A stretch of 64,000 nt of DNA from Cellulomonas sp. C5510 (GCF_019797765.1 NZ_CP081862.1:2170001-2234000); one strand, 5' to 3'; positions 11,168 through 21,261 are shown, counted from the stretch's first letter. A program made the numbers and translations. The notes: generated by a model not told the origin, from the letters alone.

Positions 11168-11233
11168 CCGTCGCCACGGGGGCCCGCCGGCCCCGCGCTC
11201 GGCCGCCGCCCGTCGCCACGGGCGCGGCACCGG

Positions 11234-12667
11234 TCAGCCACCGCCCCCGGGAGCGGGCGCCTGGTCGAGCACCGACCGGATCCGCCCGAGCCGCTCACCC
11301 ACCTGCCGCTCGTAGCCGTTGTCCGTCGGCGCGTAGTAGCGGGTGCCGACCAGGTCGTCCGGGAGGTACTGCTGCGCGGCGATGCCGTGCGGGTGGTCGT
11401 GCGCGTAGAGGTAGCCCTTCCCGTGGCCGAGCGCCTCGGCGCCGGCGTAGTGCGCGTCGCGCAGGTGCGGCGGCACGGACCCGACCCGGCCGGCCCGCAC
11501 GTCCGTCAGGGCCGCGTCGATGCCGGTGTAGGCGGCGTTCGACTTCGGCGCGGTCGCCAGGTGCACGACAGCCTCGGCGAGGATGATGCGCGCCTCCGGC
11601 ATGCCGATCAGGGCCACGGCCTGCGCGGCGGCGACGGCGGTCTGCAGCGCGCTCGGGTCCGCCATGCCGACGTCCTCGGCGGCGGAGATGACGACCCGCC
11701 GCGCGATGAACCGCGGGTCCTCCCCCGCGGCGATCATCCGCGCGAGGTAGTGCAGGGCCGCGTCGACGTCCGAGCCGCGCACCGACTTGATGAAGGCGCT
11801 GATGACGTCGTAGTGCTGGTCGCCGTCACGGTCGTAGCGCACGGCGGCGACGTCGATCGCGCGCTCGACGGTCGCGAGGTCGACGACAGCCGGCGCGTCC
11901 GCGTCCTCGCCGTCGTGGTCCGCGTCCGGGTCGGCCGCACGCGCGTCCCGGTCGGCGAGCGCCGCACCCGCGGCGGCCTCGAGGACCGTCAGGGCCTTGC
12001 GCGCGTCGCCGCCCGCGAGCCGCAGCAGGTGCTCCTCGGCCTCCTCCTCGAGCCGCACGGCACCGCCGAGCCCCCGCTCGTCGACGACGGCCCGGCGCAC
12101 CAGCGCCCGCACGTCCTCGGTACCGAGCGGCTTCAGCGTGAGCAGCAGGGAGCGCGACAGCAGCGGCGAGTTCACGGAGAAGCTCGGGTTCTCGGTCGTC
12201 GCCGCCACCAGCGTCACCCAGCGGTTCTCGACGCTCGGCAGCAGCGCGTCCTGCTGCGCCTTGGTGAAGCGGTGCACCTCGTCGATGAACAGCACCGTCT
12301 CGGAACCGTCCGCGGCCAGACGGCGACGGGCGTCGTCGACCACCTGGCGGACGTCCTTGACCCCGGCGGTCACGGCCGACAGCTCGACGAACCGCCTCCC
12401 GGACGTCGTCGCCACGAGGTACGCGAGCGTGGTCTTGCCCGTGCCCGGCGGCCCCCACAGCACGACGGACGACGGCGCCGCCCGCCGCGACGCGTCACCC
12501 GCACCGCCCTCGACGAGGCGGCGGAGGGGAGACCCCGGCACCAGGAGGTGCTCCTGCCCGGCGACCTCCGCCAGGCTGCTCGGCCGCATCCGCACGGCGA
12601 GCGGCGCCCCCGCGGACGGCGCGGGGGTGCCCTGCGCGGTGGAGGTCACCGCGTCGAACAGGTCCAT
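11234..12667 (-). CDS. rarA: replication-associated recombination protein A (MgsA/RarA AAA+ ATPase)
   Basis: RarA is a clamp-loader-like AAA+ ATPase acting at stalled replication forks. The 477-residue product has Walker [10 protein letters not shown] (about 72-80), Walker B FIDEVHRF, sensor 1 ([13 protein letters not shown]) and the MgsA C-terminal domain ([28 protein letters not shown]). An acidic insert ([14 protein letters not shown]) sits between the lid and the C-terminal domain. The ATG at 12667 is fixed by a -10-like TAGGCT exactly 6 nt upstream, suggesting a leaderless transcript. It is divergent from the MMPL gene. Confidence 0.95.
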   Translation of the reverse strand: MDLFDAVTSTAQGTPAPSAGAPLAVRMRPSSLAEVAGQEHLLVPGSPLRRLVEGGAGDASRRAAPSSVVLWGPPGTGKTTLAYLVATTSGRRFVELSAVTAGVKDVRQVVDDARRRLAADGSETVLFIDEVHRFTKAQQDALLPSVENRWVTLVAATTENPSFSVNSPLLSRSLLLTLKPLGTEDVRALVRRAVVDERGLGGAVRLEEEAEEHLLRLAGGDARKALTVLEAAAGAALADRDARAADPDADHDGEDADAPAVVDLATVERAIDVAAVRYDRDGDQHYDVISAFIKSVRGSDVDAALHYLARMIAAGEDPRFIARRVVISAAEDVGMADPSALQTAVAAAQAVALIGMPEARIILAEAVVHLATAPKSNAAYTGIDAALTDVRAGRVGSVPPHLRDAHYAGAEALGHGKGYLYAHDHPHGIAAQQYLPDDLVGTRYYAPTDNGYERQVGERLGRIRSVLDQAPAPGGGG

Positions 12668-12673
12668 GCGGCG

Positions 12674-12679
12674 AGCCTA
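12674..12679 (-). promoter_or_regulatory. leaderless-type -10 box of rarA
   Basis: TAGGCT on the minus strand ends 6 nt before the rarA ATG. A transcript starting at the usual distance would begin at or near the A of ATG. No Shine-Dalgarno is visible. The same geometry is seen at lgt, pyk, pabB and the metallo-hydrolase gene. Confidence 0.6.
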
Positions 12680-12771
12680 CGCAGCCCCGCCGACAACTGA
12701 GGACCCGGGCCGGCGGGCCGTCCCGCCGGCCCCGCCGCCGCCGGTGATGCGCGAGCCCGGTCCGGCCTGCG

Positions 12772-15021
12772 ATGCTGACCGGCGTGTTCGAGAGCCTGGG
12801 GCGCACCGTCGCCCGTCACCCCCGCCTGACGCTCGCCGCCTGGGCGGTCGTCGCCGTCGTCTGCGCCCTGCTGGCGCTGGTCGGCGTCGGGGGTCAGAAC
12901 CTCTTCGACCGCCTCACCACCGGCGAGCCGGTGGTGCCGGGCTCCGACAGCGCCCGCGCGAGCGAGCTGCTCGCGCAGTCCGACACGTCGGGCGCGTCCC
13001 TGACGCTCGTCGTGCAGGGCGTGGACCCGGCGGCGGAGGGCCTCGCGGACGCGCTCGAGCCCGCGCGCGCCGACGTCGCGGACGTGCCGGGAGTCGTCTC
13101 GGTCATCGACCCGTTCGTCCTCCCGGAGGGTGTCGAGAACCCCGCGGCCGCCCCGCTGCTGGCCGCCGACGGTGACGGGTTCCTCGTGGTCGTCGAGCTC
13201 GACCCCGCGCTGGCCGACGACGCGGAGGACGCGGCGCTGCACGACGTCGAGCAGCGGCTGCGCGAGGTGCCGGCCGCGCTCGACGACGTGTCCCCCGGTG
13301 CCACGGGACTGGTCGGCGGGACCTCCTTGATCGTCTCGGCCATCACCGACCAGGTCGAGCGGGACCTCACCACGGGCGAGGCGATCGCCCTGCCGGTGGC
13401 GCTGCTCATCATGGTGCTGGTGTTCGGCGGGTTCCTCGCCGCCGCCATGCCGATCGTCGGCGCCGTCGCGTCCATCGCGGGTGGCCTCGGTGCGCTCGTC
13501 GGCCTGTCGTACCTGATGGACGACCTCGAGTCCTCGGTCGTCAACGTGGTCACCGTGCTCGGGCTCGGCCTGTCGATCGACTACGGCCTGCTCATCGTGT
13601 CCCGGTTCCGCGAGGAGCTGGGCCGGGCGCTCGGCGACGACGAGGGACGGTCCGCGCGCCGGCGCCGGGGCGACGGGGCGGTCGTCACCGCCCTGGTCAC
13701 GACGATGGGCACCGCCGGGCGCACGGTGGCGTTCTCCGCCCTGACGGTCGGGGTCTCGATCGCGGGCCTGCTGGTGTTCCGGCAGGACATCCTGCGGGCG
13801 TTCGGCGCCGGGTCCGTGGCCGTCATCGTCTTCGCGGTCGCGACCGCCCTGACGCTGGTGCCCGCGCTCCTCGTGCTCGGGGGGCGGCGCCTGGCCCGGC
13901 CGAGCGTGCTCGCCCGCGTGCCCGGCGTGCGGAGCGTCCTCGCCCGCACCGCGGACGTCGCGTCCGAGGAGGGCGCGTTCTCGCGGCTCGCGGCCCGCGT
14001 GCAGCGCCGTCCCTGGTGGGTGATGGGCGGCTCGCTCGCCGTGCTCCTCGTCCTCGCGTCCCCGCTGCTGCACGTCGAGCTCCGCAACTCCACGACGCAG
14101 CTCCTGCCGATGTCCAGCCCGCAGCGCGAGTTCGTGCGCGTGCTCGCGGAGCAGTACCCGGCGTCGTCCTCGCCGTCCGTGGTGCTCGTCGCGCAGACCG
14201 GTGAGGCCGACGCCGCCGCGGCCGTCCCGGAGATCGAGGCGCTCGACGGCGTCGCCTCCGTCGACCCGCCGACGGTGCGCGACTCGGTGGTCGTGATCGG
14301 GGTGCGCCCCGACAGCACCGACCCCGGCGGCGCTGTCGCGCAGGAGGTCGTGCAGGGGCTGCGCGACCTGGACCTCCCCTTCGACGCGTGGGTCGGCGGT
14401 CAGGCGGCCAACCAGATCGACTTCACCGACGCGCTGTTCGACCGCGCACCCTGGGCTCTCGGGGTGGTGGCGCTCGCGACGCTGGTCCTGCTGTTCCTCA
14501 TGACCGGCTCGCTGCTCGTGCCGGTCAAGGCGCTGCTCACCAACGCCGTGTCGCTGAGCGCGTCGCTCGGCATCCTGGTCTGGGTGTTCCAGGACGGGCA
14601 CCTGTCCGGGCTGCTCGGCTTCGAGTCCACCGGCGGCATCGAGACGTACGTGCTCGCGCTCGTCATCGCCTTCGCCTTCGGCCTCGCCATGGACTACGAG
14701 GTGTTCCTGCTCTCGCGCATCAAGGAGCTGCACGACGCGGGCGCGAGCAACGACGAGTCCGTCCGCCTCGGCCTGCAGCGGTCCGGGCGCGTCATCACGT
14801 CTGCCGCGGCGATCATCGTGGCCGTCTTCGCCGGGTTCGTCGCCGGGGAGCTGCTCGTCATCAAGGAGGTCGGCTTCTCGCTGGCCGTCGCGGTGCTCAT
14901 CGACGCGACCCTCGTCCGCCTGCTGCTGGTCCCGGCGACGATGACGGTCCTCGGCGACCTCAACTGGTGGGCCCCGGCCCCGCTGCGCCGCCTCCACGCC
15001 CGCCTGGCGATCACCCACTGA
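12772..15021 (+). CDS. MMPL family RND-type transporter
   Basis: This 749-residue membrane exporter of the MMPL/RND superfamily (lipid or hydrophobic compound export driven by proton motive force) has the classic duplicated layout: one N-terminal helix, a periplasmic domain, five helices, then the same again. Family signatures are GLSIDYGLLIVSRFREEL in the first half and FGLAMDYEVFLLSRIKEL in the second; the Asp-Tyr pairs are the likely proton relay. It is shorter than mycobacterial MmpL proteins and nearer the HpnN-free YdfJ/MmpL type. The start could be ATG 12772 or GTG 12784; neither has a good Shine-Dalgarno. The substrate is not deducible. Confidence 0.9.
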   Translation: MLTGVFESLGRTVARHPRLTLAAWAVVAVVCALLALVGVGGQNLFDRLTTGEPVVPGSDSARASELLAQSDTSGASLTLVVQGVDPAAEGLADALEPARADVADVPGVVSVIDPFVLPEGVENPAAAPLLAADGDGFLVVVELDPALADDAEDAALHDVEQRLREVPAALDDVSPGATGLVGGTSLIVSAITDQVERDLTTGEAIALPVALLIMVLVFGGFLAAAMPIVGAVASIAGGLGALVGLSYLMDDLESSVVNVVTVLGLGLSIDYGLLIVSRFREELGRALGDDEGRSARRRRGDGAVVTALVTTMGTAGRTVAFSALTVGVSIAGLLVFRQDILRAFGAGSVAVIVFAVATALTLVPALLVLGGRRLARPSVLARVPGVRSVLARTADVASEEGAFSRLAARVQRRPWWVMGGSLAVLLVLASPLLHVELRNSTTQLLPMSSPQREFVRVLAEQYPASSSPSVVLVAQTGEADAAAAVPEIEALDGVASVDPPTVRDSVVVIGVRPDSTDPGGAVAQEVVQGLRDLDLPFDAWVGGQAANQIDFTDALFDRAPWALGVVALATLVLLFLMTGSLLVPVKALLTNAVSLSASLGILVWVFQDGHLSGLLGFESTGGIETYVLALVIAFAFGLAMDYEVFLLSRIKELHDAGASNDESVRLGLQRSGRVITSAAAIIVAVFAGFVAGELLVIKEVGFSLAVAVLIDATLVRLLLVPATMTVLGDLNWWAPAPLRRLHARLAITH

Positions 15022-15319
15022 CCCCGGACGCCCCCACCCCGCCTCCCGCCGGCCCGCCGGCCCGCCGGCCCCCACGCCCGCCGTCACCCACGTCCGCCGG
15101 CACGTCGGAGGCTCCGACGTGCCGTCGAGGTGGTCCGGCACCCACCACGACGACACGTCGGAGCCTCCCACCGTTCCCCGCGAGCCCGTGGCGCCGCCCG
15201 GCGCCGTGCCGCGGGACACCCGCTGACAGTCCGCCCCATCTCGCTGCGCGAGCCTCGTCGGACTGCGGGGGGCCGGGAGGCGGGGGCAGGAAGGGGAAGC
15301 AGGAGGGCGCGGGGTGGCG
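15022..15319. other. intergenic region with GC triplet run and hairpins
   Basis: This 298-bp gap between the convergent MMPL and GNAT genes has no credible ORF. It begins with a repeated GCCCGCCG run (about 15048-15070), then holds the palindromic element at 15099-15168, then featureless GC-rich DNA that may include the end signals for both genes. Confidence 0.7.
15099..15168. repeat. compound inverted repeat, probably a bidirectional terminator or intergenic palindrome
   Basis: Two alternative foldings are visible. A perfect 11-bp hairpin uses arms 15099-15109 and 15113-15123 with a 3-nt loop. A longer stem uses arms 15107-15133 and 15142-15168, matching at 25 of 27 positions, with an 8-nt loop. 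The element lies between convergent genes. Such palindromic spacers may be dispersed in the genome, but only this copy is in the window. Confidence 0.7.
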
Positions 15320-16126
15320 TCAGGGGCGGCGGAGGGTGGTCATGCGGTGGAGGGTGCGCAGGCCCAGGCGGTGGTAGATGCGGCGGGCGGCGTCGTTGTC
15401 GTCCCACATGCCGAGCGAGACCCAGTCCGCGCCGTCGGCCAGGAGCGTGCGCGTCGCGGCGGCCGTCAGCGCGGCGCCGAGCCCCTGGCCGCGGTCACCG
15501 GGCCGGACGCCCAGCCCGTGCAGGTGGGCCGACCCCGGTTCGCCCGGACGGCGCCCGCCCCGGCCCGCGCGCGGCGCCGACCCGATCACCCCCGCCAGCG
15601 TGCCGTCGGGCGCGACGCTCCCCCACCAGCGCTCGCCCGGACCGGTGGGGTCGGCGTCCGTGGTCGGGTTGGCGGCGGCGAGGCACGCGCGGATCGTGTC
15701 GGCGTCGCCGGCCGGGTCGAGCTCCCGGACCCCGACCTCGCCCGCCAGCGCGGGCGGGGCGTGCTCGGTGACCATCCACTCCCAGCCGGTCCGCGCGGGT
15801 CGCAGACCCAGGCGCGTGACGTCCGCGGCCTGCAGCAGCCCGAGGGCCGCCGTGTCCACCCACGCCACGGTGTGCGCGGCCCGGGTGCCCGCAGCACGGG
15901 CGTGCGCACGCAGCAGCTCCGCGGCCGGCGCCGCCGGGCCGAGGACGACCAGGCTCGTGCGCGTCCCCGGTCGCCCGCCGGCCGGGACGGCGCGCTGCAC
16001 GAGCAGCAGCGCGCCGTCCCGGGTGAGCACCTGCTCGGGCGACCACAGCGGGCGGTCGTCGAGCAGGAACGGGTCGTCCGCCCAGGGCGCCGGGAGCGTC
16101 GTCGAGGCCCCGGGCGCCGCCGTCAC
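15320..16126 (-). CDS. GNAT family N-acetyltransferase
   Basis: The 268-residue product has a C-terminal GNAT fold. The acetyl-CoA loop appears as [16 protein letters not shown] (about 207-222), followed by the beta5-alpha4 segment [22 protein letters not shown]. The N-terminal ~130 residues form a second, divergent half, resembling two-domain GNATs such as the MshD class. Mycothiol synthase is possible, but the match is too weak to claim. The GTG start overlaps the aspS stop by 4 nt (GTGA), so it is co-translated with aspS. The substrate is unknown. Confidence 0.8.
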   Translation of the reverse strand: MTAAPGASTTLPAPWADDPFLLDDRPLWSPEQVLTRDGALLLVQRAVPAGGRPGTRTSLVVLGPAAPAAELLRAHARAAGTRAAHTVAWVDTAALGLLQAADVTRLGLRPARTGWEWMVTEHAPPALAGEVGVRELDPAGDADTIRACLAAANPTTDADPTGPGERWWGSVAPDGTLAGVIGSAPRAGRGGRRPGEPGSAHLHGLGVRPGDRGQGLGAALTAAATRTLLADGADWVSLGMWDDNDAARRIYHRLGLRTLHRMTTLRRP

Positions 16127-17946
16127 GCCTCGACGGGCGCCGCAGCGGCCTCGTCCGGCACGCCGGCGTCCGACCCGGGCGCCGTGGCGGGCTGCTTCGG
16201 ACGAGCGTCGACGCCGGCCTCCTTGCGCTGCTGCTCCGTGATCGGCGCGGGCGCCCCGGTCAGCGGGTCGTAGCCGCCGCCCGACTTCGGGAACGCGATG
16301 ACGTCGCGGATCGACTCCGCGCCCGTGAGCAGCGCGACCACCCGGTCCCAGCCGAGCGCGATCCCGCCGTGCGGCGGGGCGCCGAACTGGAAGGCGTCGA
16401 GCAGCCAGCCGAACTTCTCGCGCGCCTCCTCCTCACCGATGCCCATGACCGCGAACACGCGCTCCTGGACGTCGCGGCGGTGGATACGGATGGAGCCGCC
16501 ACCGATCTCGTTGCCGTTGCAGACGATGTCGTAGGCGTACGCGAGCGCCTCGCCCGGGTCCTGCTCGAAGCGGTCGATCCACTCCGGGGTCGGGGACGTG
16601 AAGGCGTGGTGCACCGCGGTCCAGGCGCCCTCACCCACGGCGACGTCGTCGTCCTCGCCGGTCGGCTTGAACAGCGGCGCGTCGACGACCCACACGAAGG
16701 ACCACTGCGACTCGTCGACCAGACCGCCGCGGCGGCCGATCTCGAGGCGGGCGGCGCCGAGCAGGGCGCGGGCCTCCGACGGGCGGCCGGCGGCGAAGAA
16801 CACGGCGTCACCCGGCTGCGCGCCGACGGCCTCGGCGAGGCCGGCCCGCTCCGTCTCGGAGATGTTCTTGGCGACCGGCCCGCCGAGCGTGCCGTCCTCG
16901 GCCACCGTGACGTACGCGAGGCCCTTGGCGCCGCGCTGCTTGGCCCACTCCTGCCAGGCATCGAACCCGCGGCGCGGCGTCGACGCGCCGCCCGGCTGGA
17001 CCACGGCACCGACGTACGGGGCCTGGAACACCCGGAACGGGGTCTCGGAGAAGTACCCGGTCAGCTCGACCAGCTCGAGCCCGAACCGCAGGTCCGGCTT
17101 GTCGGTCCCGTAGCGCGCCATCGCGTCCGCGTAGGTCATGCGGGCGATCGGGGTCGGGATGCGGTAGCCGATGAGGTCCCACAGGGCCACGAGGATCTGC
17201 TCGCCGAGGGCGATCACGTCCTCCTGGTCCACGAACGACATCTCGACGTCGAGCTGCGTGAACTCCGGCTGCCGGTCGGCCCGGAAGTCCTCGTCGCGGT
17301 AGCAGCGCGCGAGCTGGTAGTACCGCTCCAGCCCGCCGACCATGAGGAGCTGCTTGAACAGCTGCGGCGACTGCGGGAGCGCGTACCAGGAGCCGGGCGC
17401 CAGTCGGGCGGGCACGACGAAGTCGCGGGCGCCCTCCGGCGTCGACCGCGTCAGCGTGGGGGTCTCCACCTCGACGAAGTCGTGCGCGTCCAGCACGCGG
17501 CGGGCGGCCTGGTTGGCCTTCGCGCGCAGCCGCATCGCCCGGGCCGGCTCCGGCCGGCGCAGGTCGAGGTAGCGGTAGCGCAGGCGCGCCTCCTCGCCCA
17601 CCGGCTCGTCGAGGGACGACGACACCTGGAACGGCAGCGGTGCGGACTCGTTGAGGACGACGACCTGCGCGGCGACGACCTCGACCTCGCCGGTGGCGAG
17701 GTGGGCGTTCTCGTTGCCCTCCGGGCGGCGGCCGACCTCGCCGGTGACCTGGAGGACGTACTCCGAGCGCAGCCCGTGCGCGACGGCCTCGTCACGGATG
17801 ACGACCTGGGCGATGCCCGACGCGTCGCGCAGGTCCACGAACGCGACCCCACCGTGATCACGGCGGCGGTCCACCCACCCGGTCAGGGTGACGGTGGTGC
17901 CGATGTGCTCGGCCCGCAGCGAGCCGGCGGTGTGGGTGCGCAGCAC
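16123..17946 (-). CDS. aspS: aspartyl-tRNA synthetase
   Basis: This class IIb aminoacyl-tRNA synthetase charges tRNA-Asp (in some actinobacteria also tRNA-Asn). The 607-residue product has the N-terminal OB-fold ([22 protein letters not shown]), motif 2 ([19 protein letters not shown]), a bacterial insertion (GAD) domain and motif 3 ([13 protein letters not shown]). A ~45-residue low-complexity tail extends past the catalytic core. The GTG at 17946 is chosen over the longer frame because AGAGGAC lies upstream and the OB-fold begins at once. Whether it is discriminating cannot be read without a comparison. It is translationally coupled to the GNAT gene. Confidence 0.95.
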   Translation of the reverse strand: MLRTHTAGSLRAEHIGTTVTLTGWVDRRRDHGGVAFVDLRDASGIAQVVIRDEAVAHGLRSEYVLQVTGEVGRRPEGNENAHLATGEVEVVAAQVVVLNESAPLPFQVSSSLDEPVGEEARLRYRYLDLRRPEPARAMRLRAKANQAARRVLDAHDFVEVETPTLTRSTPEGARDFVVPARLAPGSWYALPQSPQLFKQLLMVGGLERYYQLARCYRDEDFRADRQPEFTQLDVEMSFVDQEDVIALGEQILVALWDLIGYRIPTPIARMTYADAMARYGTDKPDLRFGLELVELTGYFSETPFRVFQAPYVGAVVQPGGASTPRRGFDAWQEWAKQRGAKGLAYVTVAEDGTLGGPVAKNISETERAGLAEAVGAQPGDAVFFAAGRPSEARALLGAARLEIGRRGGLVDESQWSFVWVVDAPLFKPTGEDDDVAVGEGAWTAVHHAFTSPTPEWIDRFEQDPGEALAYAYDIVCNGNEIGGGSIRIHRRDVQERVFAVMGIGEEEAREKFGWLLDAFQFGAPPHGGIALGWDRVVALLTGAESIRDVIAFPKSGGGYDPLTGAPAPITEQQRKEAGVDARPKQPATAPGSDAGVPDEAAAAPVEA

Positions 17947-17992
17947 GACAAGTCCTCTCAGGTGGTGGGTCGCTGCACGCAGCAGCCCGGCG

Positions 17993-17998
17993 AGTCTA
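17993..17998 (-). promoter_or_regulatory. candidate -10 box for aspS
   Basis: TAGACT on the minus strand matches TANNNT and would give a ~40-nt leader that includes the aspS Shine-Dalgarno and a short GCTGC/GCAGC hairpin. No clear -35 is present. Confidence 0.45.
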
Positions 17999-18103
17999 CT
18001 GCCGGACGCCCACCCCGCCCCGACGCCCGCACGGCACGGCGGGGACGCGGGCCGGGCCCGAGACCCGCCTGCGCCGGGTGCACCCCGGGGCCGGCTGCCC
18101 AGG

Positions 18104-19174
18104 TCAGAACAGTGCCGGCTGCACGGCCCCGGACGCCGCCGCGCGGGGCACCACTCCCGCGACCACCGCCTCCGGGCTCTCGGAGGGCTGGGCCCGCCAC
18201 GGCGAGGGCTCCCCCGCTCCCTGCCCCGGACCGGGCAGGCCGTGCCGCCGGCGCAGCGGCCGCATCCGGTCCCGCAGCCAGCGCCGGTACTCCTCCGGCA
18301 CGTACGCACCGCGCCCGTAGAGCCGCTGGTAGCGCGGCACCAGCACGGGCCTGTGCTCGCGGAGCCACCCCAGCACCAGGGGCCGGACGGGCCCCCGCAG
18401 GTGCAGCGGGATGACCGTCACCCAGGAGGCCCCGGCCTCGGCGAGGTCCCCCAGGAGCGCGTCGAGGTGCTCGGTCGAGTCGGTCAGCCACGGCAGCACG
18501 GGGGCGACCAGCACGCCGCACTCCAGCCCGGCCTCCCGCACCGCGCGGACCAGCGCCAACCGGGCCCGGGGCGTCGGGGTCCCCGGCTCGAGGGCCTGCT
18601 GCAGACCCTCGTCCCCGACGGCGAGCGACACCGCGACGCTCACGCCGACCTCCGCCTGCGCGGCGGCGAGCAGCGGGAGGTCACGGCGCAGCAGCGTCCC
18701 CTTGGTCAACAGCGACAGCGGCGTCCCCGAGCGCGCCAGCGCCTCGATGATGCCCGGCATGAGGGCGTAGCGGCCCTCGGCCCGCTGGTAGGGGTCGGTG
18801 TTCGTGCCGAGCGCCACGTGCTCGTGCCGCCAGGAGGGCCGGCGCAGCTCCGCGGTCAGCACCTCGACCACGTTGGTCTTGACGACGATCTGGGTCTCGA
18901 AGTCCGCGCCGGCGTCGAGCCCGAGGTACTCGTGCGTGGGCCGCGCGAAGCAGTAGGTGCAGGCGTGCAGGCACCCCCGCATGGGGTTGACGGTCCACCG
19001 GAACGGCATCGCCGACGACTCCGGCACCTTGTTGAGCGCCGACTTCGCGTGCACCTCGTGGAACGTCACGCCGGCGAACTCGGGGGTGCGCACCGACCGC
19101 TGGTGACCCGCCAGCGCGAGCCCGGGCAGTGTTCCGCCCGCCTCCGTCGCGATCTTCTGCCCGTCCCACCGCAC
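18104..19174 (-). CDS. Rv2578c-family radical SAM protein, LexA-box controlled
   Basis: The 356-residue protein carries the radical SAM cluster ligands Cys-x3-Cys-x2-Cys in [13 protein letters not shown] (about 66-78). Downstream are [22 protein letters not shown] and [15 protein letters not shown], which are typical of the spore-photoproduct-lyase-like Rv2578c family. The reaction is unknown. Homologues are often called SplB-like, but no photoproduct activity can be read from the sequence. The GTG at 19174 opens VRWDGQKI, the family's usual start; the frame runs on upstream without similarity. A perfect actinobacterial LexA operator lies 8 nt before the start codon, so DNA-damage induction is very likely. 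Confidence 0.85.
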   Translation of the reverse strand: MRWDGQKIATEAGGTLPGLALAGHQRSVRTPEFAGVTFHEVHAKSALNKVPESSAMPFRWTVNPMRGCLHACTYCFARPTHEYLGLDAGADFETQIVVKTNVVEVLTAELRRPSWRHEHVALGTNTDPYQRAEGRYALMPGIIEALARSGTPLSLLTKGTLLRRDLPLLAAAQAEVGVSVAVSLAVGDEGLQQALEPGTPTPRARLALVRAVREAGLECGVLVAPVLPWLTDSTEHLDALLGDLAEAGASWVTVIPLHLRGPVRPLVLGWLREHRPVLVPRYQRLYGRGAYVPEEYRRWLRDRMRPLRRRHGLPGPGQGAGEPSPWRAQPSESPEAVVAGVVPRAAASGAVQPALF

Positions 19175-19182
19175 GCCACGAT

Positions 19183-19198
19183 TCGAACACGTGTTCGA
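19183..19198. promoter_or_regulatory. LexA operator (SOS box)
   Basis: TCGAACACGTGTTCGA is a perfect 16-bp palindrome and an exact match to the actinobacterial SOS consensus TCGAAC-N4-GTTCGA. It lies 8 nt upstream of the radical SAM start and 82 bp upstream of the divergent tspO start, so LexA bound here would cover the radical SAM promoter and might also affect tspO. Confidence 0.9.
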
Positions 19199-19280
19199 CC
19201 CGCTGGCAAGCCCTGCGCCACGCCGTCTGCCCGACTGCCCTCCGGTTGCCCCGGCGGCCGGGTGCACGGACCGTGGAGGC

Positions 19281-19805
19281 ATGACCTCGACGCACCCCGA
19301 CGTCCCCGCCACCACCAGCCGGGACGCGGCGCCCGCCTCCCGCGGCTGGCCCGTGCTCGTCGCGCTGCTGGCGGTGAACGCCGCCGTCGCGTGGGGCGGC
19401 GGCCTCGCGTCCACCTCCGCGGTGGACGGCTGGTACGCCGCGGCCGACAAGCCGGCGTGGACCCCTCCGGACTGGGTCTTCGGGCCGGTCTGGACCGTGC
19501 TGTACGTCCTCATGGCCGTCGCGGCGTGGCTGCTCTGGCGCCGCCACGGCGCGCGCGCCGGCCGCACCGCCCTCGTGCTGTACGGCGTGCAGCTCGCGCT
19601 CAACGCCGCGTGGACGCCGGTGTTCTTCGGGGCGCAGCAGCTCGGCGCGGGGCTCGTGATCATCCTGGCGCTGGAGGTCGCGCTGGTGGCGACCGTCGTC
19701 GCGTTCCACCGGCTCTCGCCAGCCGTGGCGTGGCTGCTCGGGCCGTACCTGGCGTGGGTGCTCTACGCGACGACGCTCAACGCCGGCGTGCTCGCGCTGA
19801 GCTGA
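19281..19805 (+). CDS. tspO: TspO/MBR family tryptophan-rich sensory protein
   Basis: TspO is a five-helix membrane protein that binds porphyrins and cholesterol-like ligands and is tied to stress and tetrapyrrole handling. The 174-residue product shows the family motif ADKPAWTPPDWVFGPVWTVLY and the later NAAWTPVFFGAQQLG. About 22 Thr/Pro/Ala-rich residues precede the first helix. The ATG at 19281 has GTGGAGG just upstream, so it is preferred over the longer frame from 19191. It is divergent from the LexA-controlled radical SAM gene and shares its 106-bp intergenic region. Confidence 0.9.
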   Translation: MTSTHPDVPATTSRDAAPASRGWPVLVALLAVNAAVAWGGGLASTSAVDGWYAAADKPAWTPPDWVFGPVWTVLYVLMAVAAWLLWRRHGARAGRTALVLYGVQLALNAAWTPVFFGAQQLGAGLVIILALEVALVATVVAFHRLSPAVAWLLGPYLAWVLYATTLNAGVLALS

Positions 19806-19826
19806 GCGACGGGCGACGTGCGACCC

Positions 19827-19842
19827 GGCGCGGGCCCGCGCC
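19827..19842. terminator. 16-bp perfect palindrome between convergent tspO and hisS
   Basis: GGCGCGGGCCCGCGCC is fully self-complementary and sits in the 76-bp gap between the tspO and hisS stop codons. It could form a cruciform or a short hairpin, serving as a weak bidirectional terminator. Confidence 0.45.
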
Positions 19843-19881
19843 CCGGGGCAGCCGCGCTGCACGGCCCCGGACGCGCCCGCC

Positions 19882-21261
19882 TCAGTCCCCCGCGGGGACG
19901 ACGCGCGGGTGCAGGTCGTCGGCGGGCGGTGCCCAGAGCGCGGCGTCGGCGTCGACCTGCTCGCCGGACCGGATGTCCTTGACCTGGTCGGCGGCGCCGT
20001 CCTCGGTCGCGGGGAACCACACGAACGGGATCCCGCGCCGGTCGGCGTGCCGGATCTGCTTGCCGAACTTCGCGGCCGTCGGCGCGACCTCCACCGGGAC
20101 CCCCCGGGCCCGCAGCGCGGTCGCGACGGCGTCGGACGCCGCCCGGGTCTCCTCGGACGTCACCGCGACCAGCACGGCCGCCGGGACGCCGCGCGTGGCG
20201 CGGACGAGCCCGCCGGTCAGCAGGCGGGACACGAGCCGGGACACACCGATCGACAGGCCGACGCCCGGGTAGGTCTGCTTGCCGTCGGACGCGAGCGTGT
20301 CGTACCGGCCGCCGGAGCAGATCGACCCGAGCTGCTCGTGCCCCACCAGCACCGTCTCGTAGACGGACCCGGTGTAGTAGTCCAGGCCCCGGGCGATCTT
20401 GAGGTCGGCCACGACCACGCCGGGCGCGCGGACCGCGGCGGCCTCGACGAGCTGGCGCAGCTCGGCCAGGCCCTGCTCCATCAGCTCGGACTCCACGCCG
20501 TGCCGCGCGGCGAGCTCCCGCACCCGGTCGACCACCCCGGCGTCACCGCCGGAGATGCCCGCGAGCTCGAGGCACGCGCGGGCCTGGTCCGCAGTCGCGC
20601 CCGCCTCGGCGACGAGCAGCCCGGCGACGGCGTCGGGCCCGACCTTGTCGAGCTTGTCGATGCTGCGCAGCACCGCGTCGACGTCCGTCAGCCCGAGGCC
20701 GCGGTAGAAGCCCTCGGCCACGCGGCGGTTGTTCACCAGGATGCGTACCGGCGGCACGCCGATCCCGCGCAGCGCCCCGAGCGCCTCCGCCATGACCAGC
20801 GGCAGGTCGACCTCGTAGTGGTACGGCAGCTCCCCCGCGCCGACGACGTCGATGTCCGCCTGGACGAACTCGCGGAACCGGCCGTCCTGCGGGCGCTCCC
20901 CGCGCCAGACCTTCTGGATCTGGTAGCGCTGGAACGGGAAGGCGAGGTGCCCGGCGTTCTCCAGCACGTACCGGGCGAAGGGCACCGTCAGGTCGAAGTG
21001 CAGGCCGAGCTGCCCGGCCCGGTCGGCGTCCGCGGCGTCGGGGTCCTCCTGGAGGCGGCGCAGGACGTAGACCTCCTTGGACGTCTCGCCCTTGCGCAGC
21101 AGCTGGTCGAGCGGCTCGACCGCCCGCGTCTCGATCCCCGCGAACCCGTGGAGCTCGAACGTGCGCCGCAGGGTGTCGAGGACGTGCTGCTCGACGACGC
21201 GACCGTCGGGGAGCCACTCGGGGAAGCCGGACAGGGGGGTGGGACGTGCCATGCGCGTCAT
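19882..21261 (-). CDS. hisS: histidyl-tRNA synthetase
   Basis: This class II synthetase charges tRNA-His. The 459-residue product has motif 2 (YQIQKVWRGERPQDGRFREF), the histidine-binding signature (LDYYTGSVYE), the GGRYDTL motif 3 region and a C-terminal anticodon-binding domain (ETRAASDAVATALRARGVPVE). The start is taken as the ATG at 21261 because it overlaps the upstream hydrolase stop as ATGA; a second in-frame ATG at 21252 is also possible. Pairing with the metallo-hydrolase is conserved in actinobacteria. Transcription probably starts at the hydrolase gene's leaderless promoter. Confidence 0.96.
   Translation of the reverse strand: MTRMARPTPLSGFPEWLPDGRVVEQHVLDTLRRTFELHGFAGIETRAVEPLDQLLRKGETSKEVYVLRRLQEDPDAADADRAGQLGLHFDLTVPFARYVLENAGHLAFPFQRYQIQKVWRGERPQDGRFREFVQADIDVVGAGELPYHYEVDLPLVMAEALGALRGIGVPPVRILVNNRRVAEGFYRGLGLTDVDAVLRSIDKLDKVGPDAVAGLLVAEAGATADQARACLELAGISGGDAGVVDRVRELAARHGVESELMEQGLAELRQLVEAAAVRAPGVVVADLKIARGLDYYTGSVYETVLVGHEQLGSICSGGRYDTLASDGKQTYPGVGLSIGVSRLVSRLLTGGLVRATRGVPAAVLVAVTSEETRAASDAVATALRARGVPVEVAPTAAKFGKQIRHADRRGIPFVWFPATEDGAADQVKDIRSGEQVDADAALWAPPADDLHPRVVPAGD

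Noticed and set aside
12646..15219. 857-codon minus-strand frame opposite the MMPL gene
   Set aside because: It is low-complexity, charged and has no recognisable domain, while the plus strand encodes a clear MMPL transporter.
18681..19862. 393-codon minus-strand frame overlapping the radical SAM gene and tspO
   Set aside because: It is out of frame with the Cys-x3-Cys-x2-Cys protein and antisense to tspO; a composition artefact.
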